Shown here piece after piece: positions 33,375 through 42,949 of a stretch of 64,000 nucleotides of DNA. The DNA comes from Gammaproteobacteria bacterium. GTDB lineage: Bacteria > Pseudomonadota > Gammaproteobacteria > Steroidobacterales > Steroidobacteraceae. Location of the stretch: the NCBI GenBank assembly GCA_020029535.1, contig JAIBJM010000003.1:1-64000 (forward strand). Reading direction: 5' to 3'. The first letter of the stretch is position 1, and each line of letters begins with the position of its first letter. Below the pieces are notes generated by a model. It was not told the origin of the DNA. It saw only the letters and a program-made list of their open reading frames with translations, and searched no databases. Made by a program: the position numbers and the translations under genes.

Positions 33375-34715
33375 CTAAACGTTCAACAGCAGATGCTCGC
33401 GCTCCCAGGAGGAAATCACCTGCAGGAATACTTCGTACTCGGCCTGCTTGACGATGGTGTATGCATGGACGAAAGGTTCGCCCAGCAATTGCACCAGCGG
33501 CTGGCAGTCGCGCAGCCGGGCCAGCGCCTCGTCCAGCGAACGCGGCAGTCCGAACGGCATGTCGTGGGCGCTGCCGGTGACCGGGTCGGTGGGCTTCAGT
33601 CCTTCCACCATGCCCAGATAGCCGCAGGCCAGCGACACGGCGATGGCAATGTAGGGGTTGGCATCGGCTCCGCTGAGCCGGTTCTCGACGCGGCGCGCTT
33701 CGGGACTGGACATGGGCACGCGCAGGCCCGCGGTGCGGTTGTCGTAACCCCATTGCACATTGATCGGTGCCAGCTGATAGCGCGTGATGCGCCGATACGA
33801 GTTCACATTCGGTGCAAACAGGCTCATGGCGTCGGGCAGATAACGCTGCAGGCCGGCGATGTGCGAATAGAACAGCGTCGACGGCGAACCGTCGGCATTG
33901 CTGAAAATGTTGGCGCGGGTGGCGCGATCCACCACGCTCTGGTGGATGTGCATGGCGCTGCCGGGCTCCTTGGCGTGGGGCTTGGCCATGAAGGTGGCGT
34001 ACATCTTGTGGCGCAGCGCAGCCTCGCGCGCCGTGCGCTTGAACAGGAAGGCCTGGTCGGCCAGGTCCAGCGCATTGCCGTGGATCAGGTTGATCTCCAT
34101 CTGCGCCGGCCCGTCTTCGTGGATCAGCGTGTCGATCTCGATGTCCTGCGCTTCGCAGAAGGCATACACATCGTCGAACAGCGGATCGAACTCGTTGACA
34201 GCAGCAATGCTGTATGACTGCCGGCCCGGCTCGGCGCGGCCCGAGCGTCCTATCGGGGGTTTGAGCTGGTAGTCGGCATCGATGTTGGGTTCGACCAGGT
34301 AGAACTCCAGCTCGGGCGCGATCACCGGATCCCAGCCGCGCTGCGCATACAGCTCCAGCACATGCTGCAGCAGCTGGCGCGGCGCCATCGAAACGCGGCG
34401 GCCATCGGAGTAATAGCAGTCATGGATCACCTGCGCGGTGGGCTCGGCGGCCCATGGCACCACGCGCACGGTCTTGGGATCGGCCTTCAGCACGATGTCA
34501 ATCTCGGCCGGGCTCATCGCCGTGCCGGTATCCGGCGGGTAATCGCCGGTCACCGTCTGCAGGAAGATGCTCTCGGGCAGCCGCATGCCCTCATCCTCGG
34601 CGAACTTCTCGGCCGGCATCACCTTGCCGCGCGCAATGCCCGCCATGTCCGGAATGATGGCCTCGACCTCGGAGATGCCGTGATCGCGGAAGAACTGCTG
34701 GATTTCACTGGCCAT
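33375..34715 (-). CDS. puuA: Gamma-glutamylputrescine synthetase (glutamine synthetase family)
   Basis: This 446-residue glutamine-synthetase-fold ligase joins glutamate to putrescine with ATP, the first step of the Puu pathway. Key parts: VIPDMAGIARGKVMPAEKFA (near 20-40), metal site LEFYLVEP, the EDGPAQMEINL region, AMHIHQSV with the ATP-site His, and NPYIAIAVSLACGYLGM. The context (puuD 3 bp upstream, potF downstream) supports PuuA over a plain glutamine synthetase. The length fits PuuA (about 450-470). Confidence 0.92.
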   Translation of the reverse strand: MASEIQQFFRDHGISEVEAIIPDMAGIARGKVMPAEKFAEDEGMRLPESIFLQTVTGDYPPDTGTAMSPAEIDIVLKADPKTVRVVPWAAEPTAQVIHDCYYSDGRRVSMAPRQLLQHVLELYAQRGWDPVIAPELEFYLVEPNIDADYQLKPPIGRSGRAEPGRQSYSIAAVNEFDPLFDDVYAFCEAQDIEIDTLIHEDGPAQMEINLIHGNALDLADQAFLFKRTAREAALRHKMYATFMAKPHAKEPGSAMHIHQSVVDRATRANIFSNADGSPSTLFYSHIAGLQRYLPDAMSLFAPNVNSYRRITRYQLAPINVQWGYDNRTAGLRVPMSSPEARRVENRLSGADANPYIAIAVSLACGYLGMVEGLKPTDPVTGSAHDMPFGLPRSLDEALARLRDCQPLVQLLGEPFVHAYTIVKQAEYEVFLQVISSWEREHLLLNV

Positions 34716-34718
34716 AAA

Positions 34719-35480
34719 TCACCTTGAATGCTTGCGCCGCTGGCGACAGGCGGCGCCGAACTCGGCGAACAGCGCGCGCGAAAAATCGTTGTCCATGACC
34801 TTCCATTCCGGATGCCATTGCACGGCCACCGCAAAGCTCTGCGCGTCGGCCACGCGGAAGGCCTCCACCACGCCATCGTCGGCGCGCGCCTCGACCACCA
34901 GGCCCGGGCCCAGCTCGCGCACGCCCTGTCCGTGCAGGGAATTGACGCGCAGGCGCTGCGCGCCGCCGGCCAGCTTCTGCAACAGCCCGCCATCGGTGAG
35001 CGTCACTTCATGCGCCAGGTCGTACTGCTGCTCCAGCGGCTGATCCAGATTTTCGCGATGGTCCATGTGACCCGGCACTTCCCACAGCCGCTGCCACAGC
35101 GTGCCGCCGAAGGCCACGTTCATTTCCTGGAAGCCGCGGCACACACCCAGCACCGGCACACCAGCTGCCACCGCCTTGGGAATCAGCGGCAGCGTGGTCT
35201 CGTCGCGATGCGGATCGTGCAGCGTGCCCGCAGGGCTCGGCTCGCCCCGATAACGATGCGGCTCCACATTGGAGGGACTGCCCATGAACAGCAGCCCGTC
35301 CAGCGAATCCAGCAGCTCATCCAGCGCCAGCTCGCGGCCGATGGCCGGCACGATCACCGGTATGCCGCCGGCGGCATCCAGCACTGCGGTCAGGTACTTC
35401 TCGCCGGCCAGATGGTAATGCTGGGGACCCAGCAGACGACGGTCTGCCGGGATGCCGATTAATGGACGTTGCGCGGACAT
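34719..35480 (-). CDS. puuD: Gamma-glutamyl-GABA hydrolase (class I glutamine amidotransferase-like)
   Basis: This 253-residue peptidase C26 enzyme releases GABA from gamma-glutamyl-GABA, the last Puu step. The nucleophile Cys is in VLGVCRGFQEMNV, the His in VQWHPEWK with Asp/Glu following, and the LLFMGSPSNVEPHRY loop is the family marker. The ATG at 35480 gives the normal N-terminus (MSAQRPLIGIPADRR). It is the first gene of the long minus-strand operon and is divergent from puuB across 167 bp of palindrome-rich DNA. Confidence 0.92.
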   Translation of the reverse strand: MSAQRPLIGIPADRRLLGPQHYHLAGEKYLTAVLDAAGGIPVIVPAIGRELALDELLDSLDGLLFMGSPSNVEPHRYRGEPSPAGTLHDPHRDETTLPLIPKAVAAGVPVLGVCRGFQEMNVAFGGTLWQRLWEVPGHMDHRENLDQPLEQQYDLAHEVTLTDGGLLQKLAGGAQRLRVNSLHGQGVRELGPGLVVEARADDGVVEAFRVADAQSFAVAVQWHPEWKVMDNDFSRALFAEFGAACRQRRKHSR

Positions 35481-35647
35481 TGGGGGCACTGAACAGGCGG
35501 TCTGGTGGCAGCCATTAGACCACGGGCCCCGGGGCCCGGTCGCCGGCCAATTTGGCATTTCGGCCCGGCCGGCCGCCACACACCGCTCGCAAGCATTTGT
35601 TTTTTAAGGCTGTTTATCGGCCGATCGGCCGGGTATGCTGCCAGGGC
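35481..35647. promoter_or_regulatory. Divergent puuD/puuB control region with two perfect palindromes
   Basis: No gene fits between the divergent starts. The region contains CGGGCCCCGGGGCCCG (35523-35538, a 16-bp perfect palindrome) and CGGCCGATCGGCCG (35618-35631, a 14-bp perfect palindrome). The second lies just before a TATGCT (35634-35639) and after an A/T-rich TTTGTTTTTTAAGG. Either could be an operator or a transcript hairpin. A Puu repressor is known in E. coli (PuuR), but none is in the window and I do not see its site. Confidence 0.45.
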
Positions 35648-36931
35648 ATGCCCGCCACACCCCCTTCGCTGTTGACATATTACGAGGCTTCGGCGCAGTA
35701 CCCGCCGGAACAGCCGGCCCTGCATGGCCAGGTCCGCGCCGACGTCTGCGTGATCGGCGCCGGTCTGGCCGGCCTGTCTGCGGCACTGCAGCTGGCCGAG
35801 CGCGGCTACCGCGTGGCGGTGCTGGAAGGCGGCCGCATTGCCTCAGGCGCCTCGGGCCGCAATGGCGGACAAGCCCTGCCCGGCGTTGCCGCCTCACAGC
35901 ACAAGCTCGCGCAACTGGTGGGGGCCGCTAATGCCCGCGCCATCTGGGACATCTCGGTGGCGGGACTGGATCTGATGCGCAGGCGCGTCGCCAAGCATCA
36001 GATCGACTGTCACTGGGTCAGCGGTCACCTGCTGGCGGCGACCCGGCCGCGGCATCTGTCCGAACTCGACCAGCTGCAGGATGAATTGCAGGGCTATGGC
36101 TACCGGCAGCTGCAGCGGCTGGACCGCGCCGGCATCTCGCAGCTGGTGGCTTCACGCCGTTACCTGGGCGCGCTGTACGACGGACAGGCCTTCCATCTGC
36201 ATCCGCTGCGCTATGCGCTGGGACTGGCGCGCGCCTGCCTGCAGGCCGGCGTGGTGATATACGAGGGCACGCGTGCGCTGGACTGGCACAACACTAACGA
36301 CGGACCATTGGTGCGCACCCGCGAGGGCAAGCTGCAATGCCGGCAGCTGCTGCTGGCCGGCAATGCGCTGCTGGGCCACACCGCGCCGCCGCTGGCACGC
36401 AAGCTGATGTCTGTCGGTACTTACATGATTGCCACCGAGCCGCTGGGCGAGGCCCGCGCGCGCGCACTGATCACCAACAACGCCGCGGTGGCCGACCAGA
36501 ACTGGATCATCGATTACTTCCGCCGCTCGGCCGACCACCGGCTGCTGTTCGGCGGTCGCGTCAGCTACGGCGGTCTCGACCCGCAGGCCGGCAGCACCGC
36601 CACGCGCCGGCGCATGCTGCGCGTATTTCCGCAGCTCGCCGAGGTGCGCATCGACTACAGCTGGGGCGGTTACCTGGACATCACGCGGAACCGCGCCCCG
36701 CACTTCGGCCGGCTGGCACCCGATGTGTGGTTCCTGCAGGGTTTCTCCGGTCATGGCCTAGCGCTGACCGGCATCGCCGGACAGATCGTGGCCGAAGCCA
36801 TCGCCGGCAGTACCGAGCGTTTCGATGTGTTCGCGCGCATCCCGCATCGTGATTTCCCGGGCGGTCGCCTGCTGCGGCGGCCGGCGCTGATGCTCGCCAT
36901 GCTGTGGTACCGGCTGCGCGATCTGCTATAG
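35648..36931 (+). CDS. puuB: Gamma-glutamylputrescine oxidoreductase
   Basis: This 427-residue FAD-dependent DAO-family oxidase converts gamma-glutamylputrescine to gamma-glutamyl-aminobutyraldehyde. It starts with the PuuB-typical [20 protein letters not shown], then the FAD motif [20 protein letters not shown] (32-51) and [15 protein letters not shown]. The C-terminal FAD contact is in [22 protein letters not shown] 35648 fits the family start. It is the first gene of a plus-strand set with dctA and a lipoprotein, divergent from puuD and puuA that act before and after it. Confidence 0.92.
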   Translation: MPATPPSLLTYYEASAQYPPEQPALHGQVRADVCVIGAGLAGLSAALQLAERGYRVAVLEGGRIASGASGRNGGQALPGVAASQHKLAQLVGAANARAIWDISVAGLDLMRRRVAKHQIDCHWVSGHLLAATRPRHLSELDQLQDELQGYGYRQLQRLDRAGISQLVASRRYLGALYDGQAFHLHPLRYALGLARACLQAGVVIYEGTRALDWHNTNDGPLVRTREGKLQCRQLLLAGNALLGHTAPPLARKLMSVGTYMIATEPLGEARARALITNNAAVADQNWIIDYFRRSADHRLLFGGRVSYGGLDPQAGSTATRRRMLRVFPQLAEVRIDYSWGGYLDITRNRAPHFGRLAPDVWFLQGFSGHGLALTGIAGQIVAEAIAGSTERFDVFARIPHRDFPGGRLLRRPALMLAMLWYRLRDLL

Positions 36932-36938
36932 ATACGGC

Positions 36939-38210
36939 ATGCACAAGAACCTGTACGCACAGGTCCTGATCGGGATACTGCTGGGCATACTGATCGGCGC
37001 GCTGTGGCCTGAGACCGGCGCGGCGATGAAGCCGCTGGCCGATGGCTTCATCAAGCTGGTGAAGATGATCATCGCACCGGTGATCTTCCTGAGCATCGTC
37101 ACCGGCATCAGCCATCTGCAGGCGCTGGGTCCGCTGGGGCGGCTGGCCTGGAAGTCGCTGGCCTACTTCATCGCCGTGTCGACGCTGGCGCTGGTCATCG
37201 GCCTCATCGTCGCCAATGTGGTAAAGCCCGGCGCGGGCATGAACATCGACCCGGCCACGCTGAACGCCGGCCTGATCAGCGGCTACGTCAACCAGGCGCA
37301 TGAGCAGAGCATCACCGGCTTCCTGCTCAACATCATCCCGGGCAGTTTCCTCGGCGGCCTGGTCAACGGCGAAATACTGCAGGTGCTGCTGGTGGCGGTG
37401 CTCACTGCGGTGGCCATGGTGCTGGTGGGAGAACCTGCCGCGCCGCTGCTGAAATTCTTCAATGCGGCGCTGGCGGTGGTGTTCAAGGTGGTGGGGCTGC
37501 TGATGCGGCTGGCGCCGCTCGGCGCCTTCGGCGGCATGGCCTTTGCCATCGGTCGCTATGGCGTGGCTTCGCTGATGCAGCTGGGAGTGCTGATCGCCAC
37601 CTTCTACCTGACTTCGCTGCTGTTCATTGTCGTGGTGCTGGGTGTTATCGCGCGGCTGAACGGCTTCTCGGTGCTGCGGCTGCTGGGCTACCTGAAGAGC
37701 GAACTGCTGCTGATATTGGGCACCTCATCGTCCGAGCCCGCCCTGCCCGGTCTGCTGGAAAAGCTGGAACGCGCCGGCTGCCAGCGTGCCGTGGTCGGCG
37801 TGGTGGTACCCACCGGCTATTCATTCAACCCGGACGGCACCAACATCTACATGACGCTGGCGGCGCTGTTCATCGCGCAAGCCACCAACACGCCGGTATC
37901 GCTGGGCGATCAGCTGACGCTGCTGCTGGTGGCCATGCTGTCTTCGAAGGGCGCAGCCGGCGTCACCGGCGCGGGCTTCATCTCGTTGGCGGCCACGCTG
38001 TCGATACTGCCCACGGTGCCGGTGGCCGGCATGACGCTGCTGCTGGGGGTGGACCGCTTCATGAGCGAGTGCCGCGCACTGACCAATTTCTGCGGCAACG
38101 CCGTCGCCGCCGTGGTGATCTCGGGCTGGGAAGGCGCGCTGGATCGGCGGCAGTTGCAACGCACGCTTCATCCAGGCGCTGAATCCACCCTCGAAAAGGA
38201 GTTGCGATGA
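36939..38210 (+). CDS. dctA: Dicarboxylate/amino acid:cation symporter DctA-like
   Basis: This 423-residue inner-membrane symporter of the DAACS family imports C4-dicarboxylates (or glutamate/aspartate) with protons or sodium. The re-entrant hairpin [19 protein letters not shown] (HP1), the [19 protein letters not shown] helix 7 motif and [17 protein letters not shown] (HP2) match DctA. Eight TM helices plus two hairpins are visible. It starts 7 bp after puuB. Putrescine breakdown ends in succinate, so this link fits carbon supply. Its stop overlaps the lipoprotein start by 4 bp. Confidence 0.9.
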   Translation: MHKNLYAQVLIGILLGILIGALWPETGAAMKPLADGFIKLVKMIIAPVIFLSIVTGISHLQALGPLGRLAWKSLAYFIAVSTLALVIGLIVANVVKPGAGMNIDPATLNAGLISGYVNQAHEQSITGFLLNIIPGSFLGGLVNGEILQVLLVAVLTAVAMVLVGEPAAPLLKFFNAALAVVFKVVGLLMRLAPLGAFGGMAFAIGRYGVASLMQLGVLIATFYLTSLLFIVVVLGVIARLNGFSVLRLLGYLKSELLLILGTSSSEPALPGLLEKLERAGCQRAVVGVVVPTGYSFNPDGTNIYMTLAALFIAQATNTPVSLGDQLTLLLVAMLSSKGAAGVTGAGFISLAATLSILPTVPVAGMTLLLGVDRFMSECRALTNFCGNAVAAVVISGWEGALDRRQLQRTLHPGAESTLEKELR

Positions 38211-38416
38211 AAACGACGTTATTGATCGTGACCGCATTGCTGCTGAGTTCATGCGGACTGGTGGAAACCAGCGCCACCGGTGCTGCCGCAGGCGCGGCCT
38301 CCGCGGAGGCCGCTCGCGAAGCGCAGCAGACCACTGAACGCGTGCAGCAACAGCTCGATGCCGCGCAGCAGGCCGCGGCCGAGCAGCGCGCTGCCGCCGA
38401 GGCCGCCAGTCAGTAA
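38207..38416 (+). CDS. Small Ala-rich lipoprotein
   Basis: This 69-residue protein has a lipoprotein signal ([19 protein letters not shown], lipid Cys at about 16). The short mature part is Ala/Gln-rich and helical ([20 protein letters not shown]), probably a coiled coil like Lpp-type envelope proteins. The ATG overlaps the dctA stop by 4 bp, so it is coexpressed. It ends two bases before the convergent rlmL stop. Its role is unknown; it may be a periplasmic tether or simply a small envelope protein. Confidence 0.72.
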   Translation: MKTTLLIVTALLLSSCGLVETSATGAAAGAASAEAAREAQQTTERVQQQLDAAQQAAAEQRAAAEAASQ

Positions 38417-38418
38417 GC

Positions 38419-40611
38419 TCAGCGGCGCAGCTCGAAGCAGCGATGGATGCGCGGATTGCGTGCGAAGTCGAACGGGATGGTCGCGGCTGAAATATCCAGC
38501 ACCTGGTAGCGCTCAGCCAGCGCTGCATCCAGTTTGAACTTCTGCGCATTGGTGGAGAACACCAGCAGACCGCCGGGGGCCAGCAGCCGCATGCAAGCGT
38601 CGATCAGCGCCGCATGATCGCGCTGGGTGTCGAGCACGCCTTCCATGCGGCGTGAGTTCGAGAAGGTCGGCGGATCGAGAAAGATCAGCTCGAAGCGCTG
38701 GCTGCGCTGCGCCGCCTCTTCCAGCCACTGGCGGCAGTCGGCGCGCACCAGCTCATGATGCATCGCTGAAATGCCGTTGAGCCGCAGATTCTCCGCGGCC
38801 CATTCCAGATAGGTGTTGGACATGTCCACACTGATGCTGCGCGTGGCGCCGCCGGCCGCGGCATGCACGGTGGCGCTGGCCGTGTAGCAGAACAGGTTGA
38901 GGAAACGCCCACCCTCGACCGCGCTGCGCAGGCGCTGACGGGTCAGGCGATGATCGAGGAACAATCCGGTGTCGAGGTAATCGCTGAAGTTCACCAGAAA
39001 CTTCAGGCCATGCTCCTCGATCACGGTGAACTGTTCGCGCGTGGCCAGCCGCTCGTACTGCGCCGACCCGCTCTGCTTCTTGCGGGTGCGCAGATGGATG
39101 CGCTCGCCCGCCACGCCGGTGGCTGCCGGCAGCACTGAAAAAGCTTCGCCGCGCCGGCGCGCCACCGCCGCGGCTTCGATGGTGGCCGGGGCCGCATATT
39201 CCTGCACATACAGATGCTGCAGGTCATTGCCGGCTTCCGCATACAGATCGATGGCGAAGGAATACTCGGGCATGTCGGCGTCGTACAGCCGGTAGCAGCT
39301 GACGCCCGAGCGCTGCGCCTGCTTCCTGAGCCGCTGCAGGTTCTTGCCGAGGCGATTGGCGAACATCTTCGCGCCGGGACTGTCGGCCAGCGTGGGATCC
39401 ACGCGCAGCACACCCGCCGGACGCTCGCGCACGCCAGCATGGGCCAGATCGATGCGCAGCAAGCGCACAGCGATGGCGCCATTCCACAGCTCATGGGTGC
39501 GATAGGTACGCAGGCCGAGTTCACGCGCACCGTCGGGCGCGGCGGTCAACACCGCCGCTTCCCAGCCGGAGAAATGTTCGCGCAGCGCGTTGCCCAGTTC
39601 ACGATGCACCTCGCGCGCGGCCTGCTCATCGCCCAGTCGCGCACCATAGGGCGGATTGGTGCACACCAGTCCGGACGGTGCCGCGGGCCGCGCATCGGCC
39701 ACCGCAGCGGGCACGAATTCGACCAGATCGGCAACGCCCGCCCGCTGGGCGTTGGCCGCGGCAACGCGCAGCGCAGCCGCATCGCGATCGCTGCCGCGCA
39801 GCGGATTGGCAATGCTGGTATTGATCCGCGCCGAGGCCTCATCGCACAGCGACTGCCACAGCACCGCATCGTGCCCGCACCAGCCGGCAAAACCCCAGTA
39901 GTCGCGCAACAGGCCCGGCGCGTGGCCAATGGCCATCCATGCCGCTTCGATGACCAGCGTGCCGGACCCGCACAGCGGATCGAGAAAGGCCTGGCCCTGG
40001 GCCGCCATCGCTGGCCAGCCAGCCCGCAGCAGCACGCCGGCCGCAACGTTCTCGCGCAGCGGCGCCTCACCGGCCTGTGTGCGATAGCCACGGCGATGCA
40101 GTCCTTCGCCGGCCATGTCGAGATAAAGACTGACGGTGGTGCCGGCCGCATGCGCATGAATACGCACCGACGGGCGCTGCGGATCGACATCGGGCCGCAC
40201 GCCGGTGGCGGCGCGCAGCTGATCGCAGATGCCATCCTTCAGCTTCAACGCACCGAAGTGCGTATTGATGAGGGTCGGATGCTTGCCGGCGAATTCGCAG
40301 GCAATGGTGCCGGTAGAGCTGATATGCGGCCGCCAGTCGATGCCCTGCACGGCCTGTTCGAAGGCTTCGGTGGTGGGCGCCTCGAAGCGCGCCAGCTGCA
40401 GCAGCACGCGGCTGGCCGTGCGCGACCACAGGCAGGCCAGATAACCCTGTCGCAACGTGCCGCGGAACTGCACACCAGTGTCGCGCTCGCGCAGTTCGCC
40501 AATGCCCAGCGCGCGCAATTCCTGCGCCACCAGGTCCGCCAGTCCACGCGGCGTCGGCGCGAAGAACAGCTGCGTGGCGGGCTCTGCCGCGCTCAGCTCA
40601 GGTCGATCCAC
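38419..40611 (-). CDS. rlmL: Bifunctional 23S rRNA methyltransferase RlmKL (m2G2445 and m7G2069)
   Basis: This 730-residue fused rRNA methyltransferase has a THUMP domain (about 60-165), the RlmL methyltransferase with LDPLCGSGTLVIEAAWMA and LVCTNPPYGARLGDE, and the RlmK half with GRFLNLFCYTASATVHAA and FLDPPTFSNSRRMEG. The fusion is the gammaproteobacterial form and supports that placement. ATG at 40611 lies within the last codons of puuC (19-bp overlap), so the gene may be cotranscribed from the puuC promoter. Length is slightly above the usual 700-710. Confidence 0.93.
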   Translation of the reverse strand: MDRPELSAAEPATQLFFAPTPRGLADLVAQELRALGIGELRERDTGVQFRGTLRQGYLACLWSRTASRVLLQLARFEAPTTEAFEQAVQGIDWRPHISSTGTIACEFAGKHPTLINTHFGALKLKDGICDQLRAATGVRPDVDPQRPSVRIHAHAAGTTVSLYLDMAGEGLHRRGYRTQAGEAPLRENVAAGVLLRAGWPAMAAQGQAFLDPLCGSGTLVIEAAWMAIGHAPGLLRDYWGFAGWCGHDAVLWQSLCDEASARINTSIANPLRGSDRDAAALRVAAANAQRAGVADLVEFVPAAVADARPAAPSGLVCTNPPYGARLGDEQAAREVHRELGNALREHFSGWEAAVLTAAPDGARELGLRTYRTHELWNGAIAVRLLRIDLAHAGVRERPAGVLRVDPTLADSPGAKMFANRLGKNLQRLRKQAQRSGVSCYRLYDADMPEYSFAIDLYAEAGNDLQHLYVQEYAAPATIEAAAVARRRGEAFSVLPAATGVAGERIHLRTRKKQSGSAQYERLATREQFTVIEEHGLKFLVNFSDYLDTGLFLDHRLTRQRLRSAVEGGRFLNLFCYTASATVHAAAGGATRSISVDMSNTYLEWAAENLRLNGISAMHHELVRADCRQWLEEAAQRSQRFELIFLDPPTFSNSRRMEGVLDTQRDHAALIDACMRLLAPGGLLVFSTNAQKFKLDAALAERYQVLDISAATIPFDFARNPRIHRCFELRR

Positions 40612-42089
40612 GTGGTTTTCAGTTCGGTGTATTTGTCAAAGGCGTGCAGCGACTTGTCGCGACCGATACCCGATTGCTTGTAGCCGCCGAAGGGCACGGT
40701 GATGTCGTCGGCGTCGTAGCAGTTCACGTACACCACACCAGCGCGCAGCGCGCGCGCGGTGCGGTGTGCGACGGTGATGTCGCGGGTCCAGATGGCCGCG
40801 GCCAGCCCGTAGCTGCTGTCATTGCCGATGCCCACCGCGTCCTCAAGTCGATCGAAACTGATGGCCGACAGCACCGGCCCGAAAATCTCCTCGCGCGCGA
40901 TCCGCATGTCAGGCTGCACTGCGTCGAATATGGTGGGTTCGACAAAAAATCCTTGCGTGTCCTCGCGCACACGCTGGCCACCCAGCGCCAGCCTGGCACC
41001 CTGCTCGCGGCCGGAATCGATATAGCCCAGCACGCGCTGCAGCTGCGCTTCATCGACGATGGCGCCCACTCGCGTGGCCGGATCCAGCGGATCGCCGGGC
41101 ACCAGACTGCGCGCATGACGCGCGATCTCGGCCAGCAGATCGGCACGGATCGGTTCCTGCACCAGCAACCGCGAACCGGCCGAGCACATCTCGCCCTGGT
41201 TGAAGAAGATGGCATCCGCCGCGGCACGCGCGGCACGCGGCAGATCCGGATAGTCGGCCATCACGATGTTGGGCGATTTGCCACCGCATTCCAGCCAGCA
41301 GCGTTTCAGGTTGGACTGTCCGGCGTACTGCATGATGGCCTTGCCGGTGGCGGTGGAACCGGTGAAGGCGATGCAGTCCACATCCATGTGCAGCGCCAGT
41401 GCCTTGCCGGCGGTGTTGCCGAAACCGGGCAGCACATTGAACACGCCGGGCGGCAGACCCGCCTCCAGCGCCAGTTCGGCCAGGCGGATGGCCGTCAGCG
41501 GCGATTTCTCGGACGGCTTCAGCAGCAGCGAATTGCCGGCCGCCAGCACCGGCGCAATCTTCCACGCCGCCATGATCATCGGGAAATTCCACGGCACGAT
41601 GGCGGCCACCACACCCACCGGCTCGCGGGTGATCAGCGCCAACGCATCCTGCGAGGTAGGCGCCACCTGGTCGTAGAGCTTGTCGATGGCTTCGGCATAC
41701 CAGCGCAGGCAGCGCACGGTAGCCGGCACATCCACGGCCAGGCTGTCGCGGATGGGCTTGCCCATATCCAGCGTTTCCAGCAGCGCCAGCTCCTCGCCAT
41801 GCGCAGAGATCAGGTCGGCGAAGCGCAGCAGCACCCGCTTGCGTTCGGCCGGTGCCCGCGCCGACCAGTCGCCGCGCTCGAACACTCGGCGTGCCGCCAT
41901 CACGGCACGGTCCACATCGGCGGTGTCGGTGGCAGCCACTGCAGCCAGCCGCCGGCCATCGATGGGGCTGATGCAATCGAAGCGCTGACCCGAGGCCGCG
42001 GCCACCGCCTGGCCATCGATGATGGCATCGGCCGCCGGTCGCAATTGCGCGGCGCGCGCATGCCAGTCGATATTCAGCGTCCTGCTCAT
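40593..42089 (-). CDS. puuC: Gamma-glutamyl-gamma-aminobutyraldehyde dehydrogenase
   Basis: This 498-residue NAD(P)-dependent aldehyde dehydrogenase oxidises gamma-glutamyl-aminobutyraldehyde in the Puu route. The catalytic Cys region is IFFNQGEMCSAGSRLL and the Glu is in RCWLECGGKSPNIV. AIVPWNFPMIMAAWK and FGGYKQSGIGRDKSLHAFDK are typical, and the ending FDKYTELKTTWIDLS is close to PuuC. ATG at 42089 (MSRTLNIDWHARAAQL) matches the PuuC start. It is detached from puuABD by rlmL, which it overlaps. A Puu role is inferred from sequence and neighbourhood. Confidence 0.9.
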   Translation of the reverse strand: MSRTLNIDWHARAAQLRPAADAIIDGQAVAAASGQRFDCISPIDGRRLAAVAATDTADVDRAVMAARRVFERGDWSARAPAERKRVLLRFADLISAHGEELALLETLDMGKPIRDSLAVDVPATVRCLRWYAEAIDKLYDQVAPTSQDALALITREPVGVVAAIVPWNFPMIMAAWKIAPVLAAGNSLLLKPSEKSPLTAIRLAELALEAGLPPGVFNVLPGFGNTAGKALALHMDVDCIAFTGSTATGKAIMQYAGQSNLKRCWLECGGKSPNIVMADYPDLPRAARAAADAIFFNQGEMCSAGSRLLVQEPIRADLLAEIARHARSLVPGDPLDPATRVGAIVDEAQLQRVLGYIDSGREQGARLALGGQRVREDTQGFFVEPTIFDAVQPDMRIAREEIFGPVLSAISFDRLEDAVGIGNDSSYGLAAAIWTRDITVAHRTARALRAGVVYVNCYDADDITVPFGGYKQSGIGRDKSLHAFDKYTELKTTWIDLS

Positions 42090-42126
42090 CAGGTCATTGT
42101 TGCCCGAACACGGCCACAAAAACAAA

Positions 42127-42149
42127 GAGCCCGGCACGAGGCCGGGCTC
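42127..42149 (-). terminator. Rho-independent terminator after the TorF-type gene
   Basis: AGCCCGGC (42128-42135) and GCCGGGCT (42141-42148) form an 8-bp perfect stem with loop ACGAG. Read on the minus strand it is followed by CTTTGTTTTTGTGG, a T-rich tract. It lies 26 bp past the stop of the porin-like gene and upstream of puuC, insulating puuC from it. Confidence 0.85.
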
Positions 42150-42174
42150 CTTGATCAGACCCGAGGGTCCGTAC

Positions 42175-42855
42175 TTACCAGGGCAGAGTCGTGGAAACCG
42201 ACAGGATCACGCGATCTTCGGTGTTCAACACATCACCCTCGGTGTACAGCGGGCTGTCTTCATCGATGTCGTTGTCGACATACTTCAGCGCAAGATTGAA
42301 CTTGCCGAGGCTCTTGGTCACGCCGATCGAATAATCGGAGTAGTTGTAGTCGCCCCAGTACTGGCCGTCGCTCAGACCATAGTGGCCGGTGATCGAGAAA
42401 CCCGTCTCGCCCAGCGGAATCGCAACGTTGGCTTCAAAGTAACCGGCATCAGCCGAGGTGTTGCCATAGTCGTTCGAATAGCGCGCCGCGGCCGAGAACC
42501 AGCCCTTGGTGCCCTGCAACCAGATTTCCGGATAGCTGAAGCCGCCCGGGTAGGTGTAGTAGACGATACCGCTGTTCCACTTGACGGTTTCTTCGCTGCC
42601 GAAGCTGTAGTCCGCCAGCCAGTCGATCTCGGTCGAGGATGAACCGAAGTTCACCGTGCTGGTCCAGGCGCCCACATGAATCGGGCCACTGGTCACGTCC
42701 ACGCCGAGCTGGAAGGCCGGATCCTTGGCGCTCTGTGAAATGCCGCGGAAGTCGTAGTCGCTGACTACTGCCGGGGTGAAGGTGATGTCGGCTTGAGCGG
42801 CCGTGGCAGTAACAGCCAGCGCCAAACCAGCCAGATATACGCGTCCCTTGGTCAT
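42175..42855 (-). CDS. TorF family putative outer-membrane porin
   Basis: This 226-residue protein has a signal peptide (LAGLALAVTATAAQA) and a beta-barrel mature part with alternating aromatic strands, opening ITFTPAVVSDYDFRGISQSA, the hallmark of the TIGR02001/TorF family. It ends in an aromatic residue (TTLPW), as needed for barrel assembly. Relatives are associated with torso-type or polyamine/taurine uptake loci, but function is unproven. It has its own terminator and stands next to puuC, so a putrescine-related outer-membrane channel is a fair but untested idea. Confidence 0.85.
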   Translation of the reverse strand: MTKGRVYLAGLALAVTATAAQADITFTPAVVSDYDFRGISQSAKDPAFQLGVDVTSGPIHVGAWTSTVNFGSSSTEIDWLADYSFGSEETVKWNSGIVYYTYPGGFSYPEIWLQGTKGWFSAAARYSNDYGNTSADAGYFEANVAIPLGETGFSITGHYGLSDGQYWGDYNYSDYSIGVTKSLGKFNLALKYVDNDIDEDSPLYTEGDVLNTEDRVILSVSTTLPW

Positions 42856-42949
42856 GGAAGCTCCTATAGAGACAGGGGATTTTTAGTTAAGAACACCGGG
42901 CCTGCCGTAGCAAGCCATATACCAACACTGAAGTGCTGGAATGAGACAA

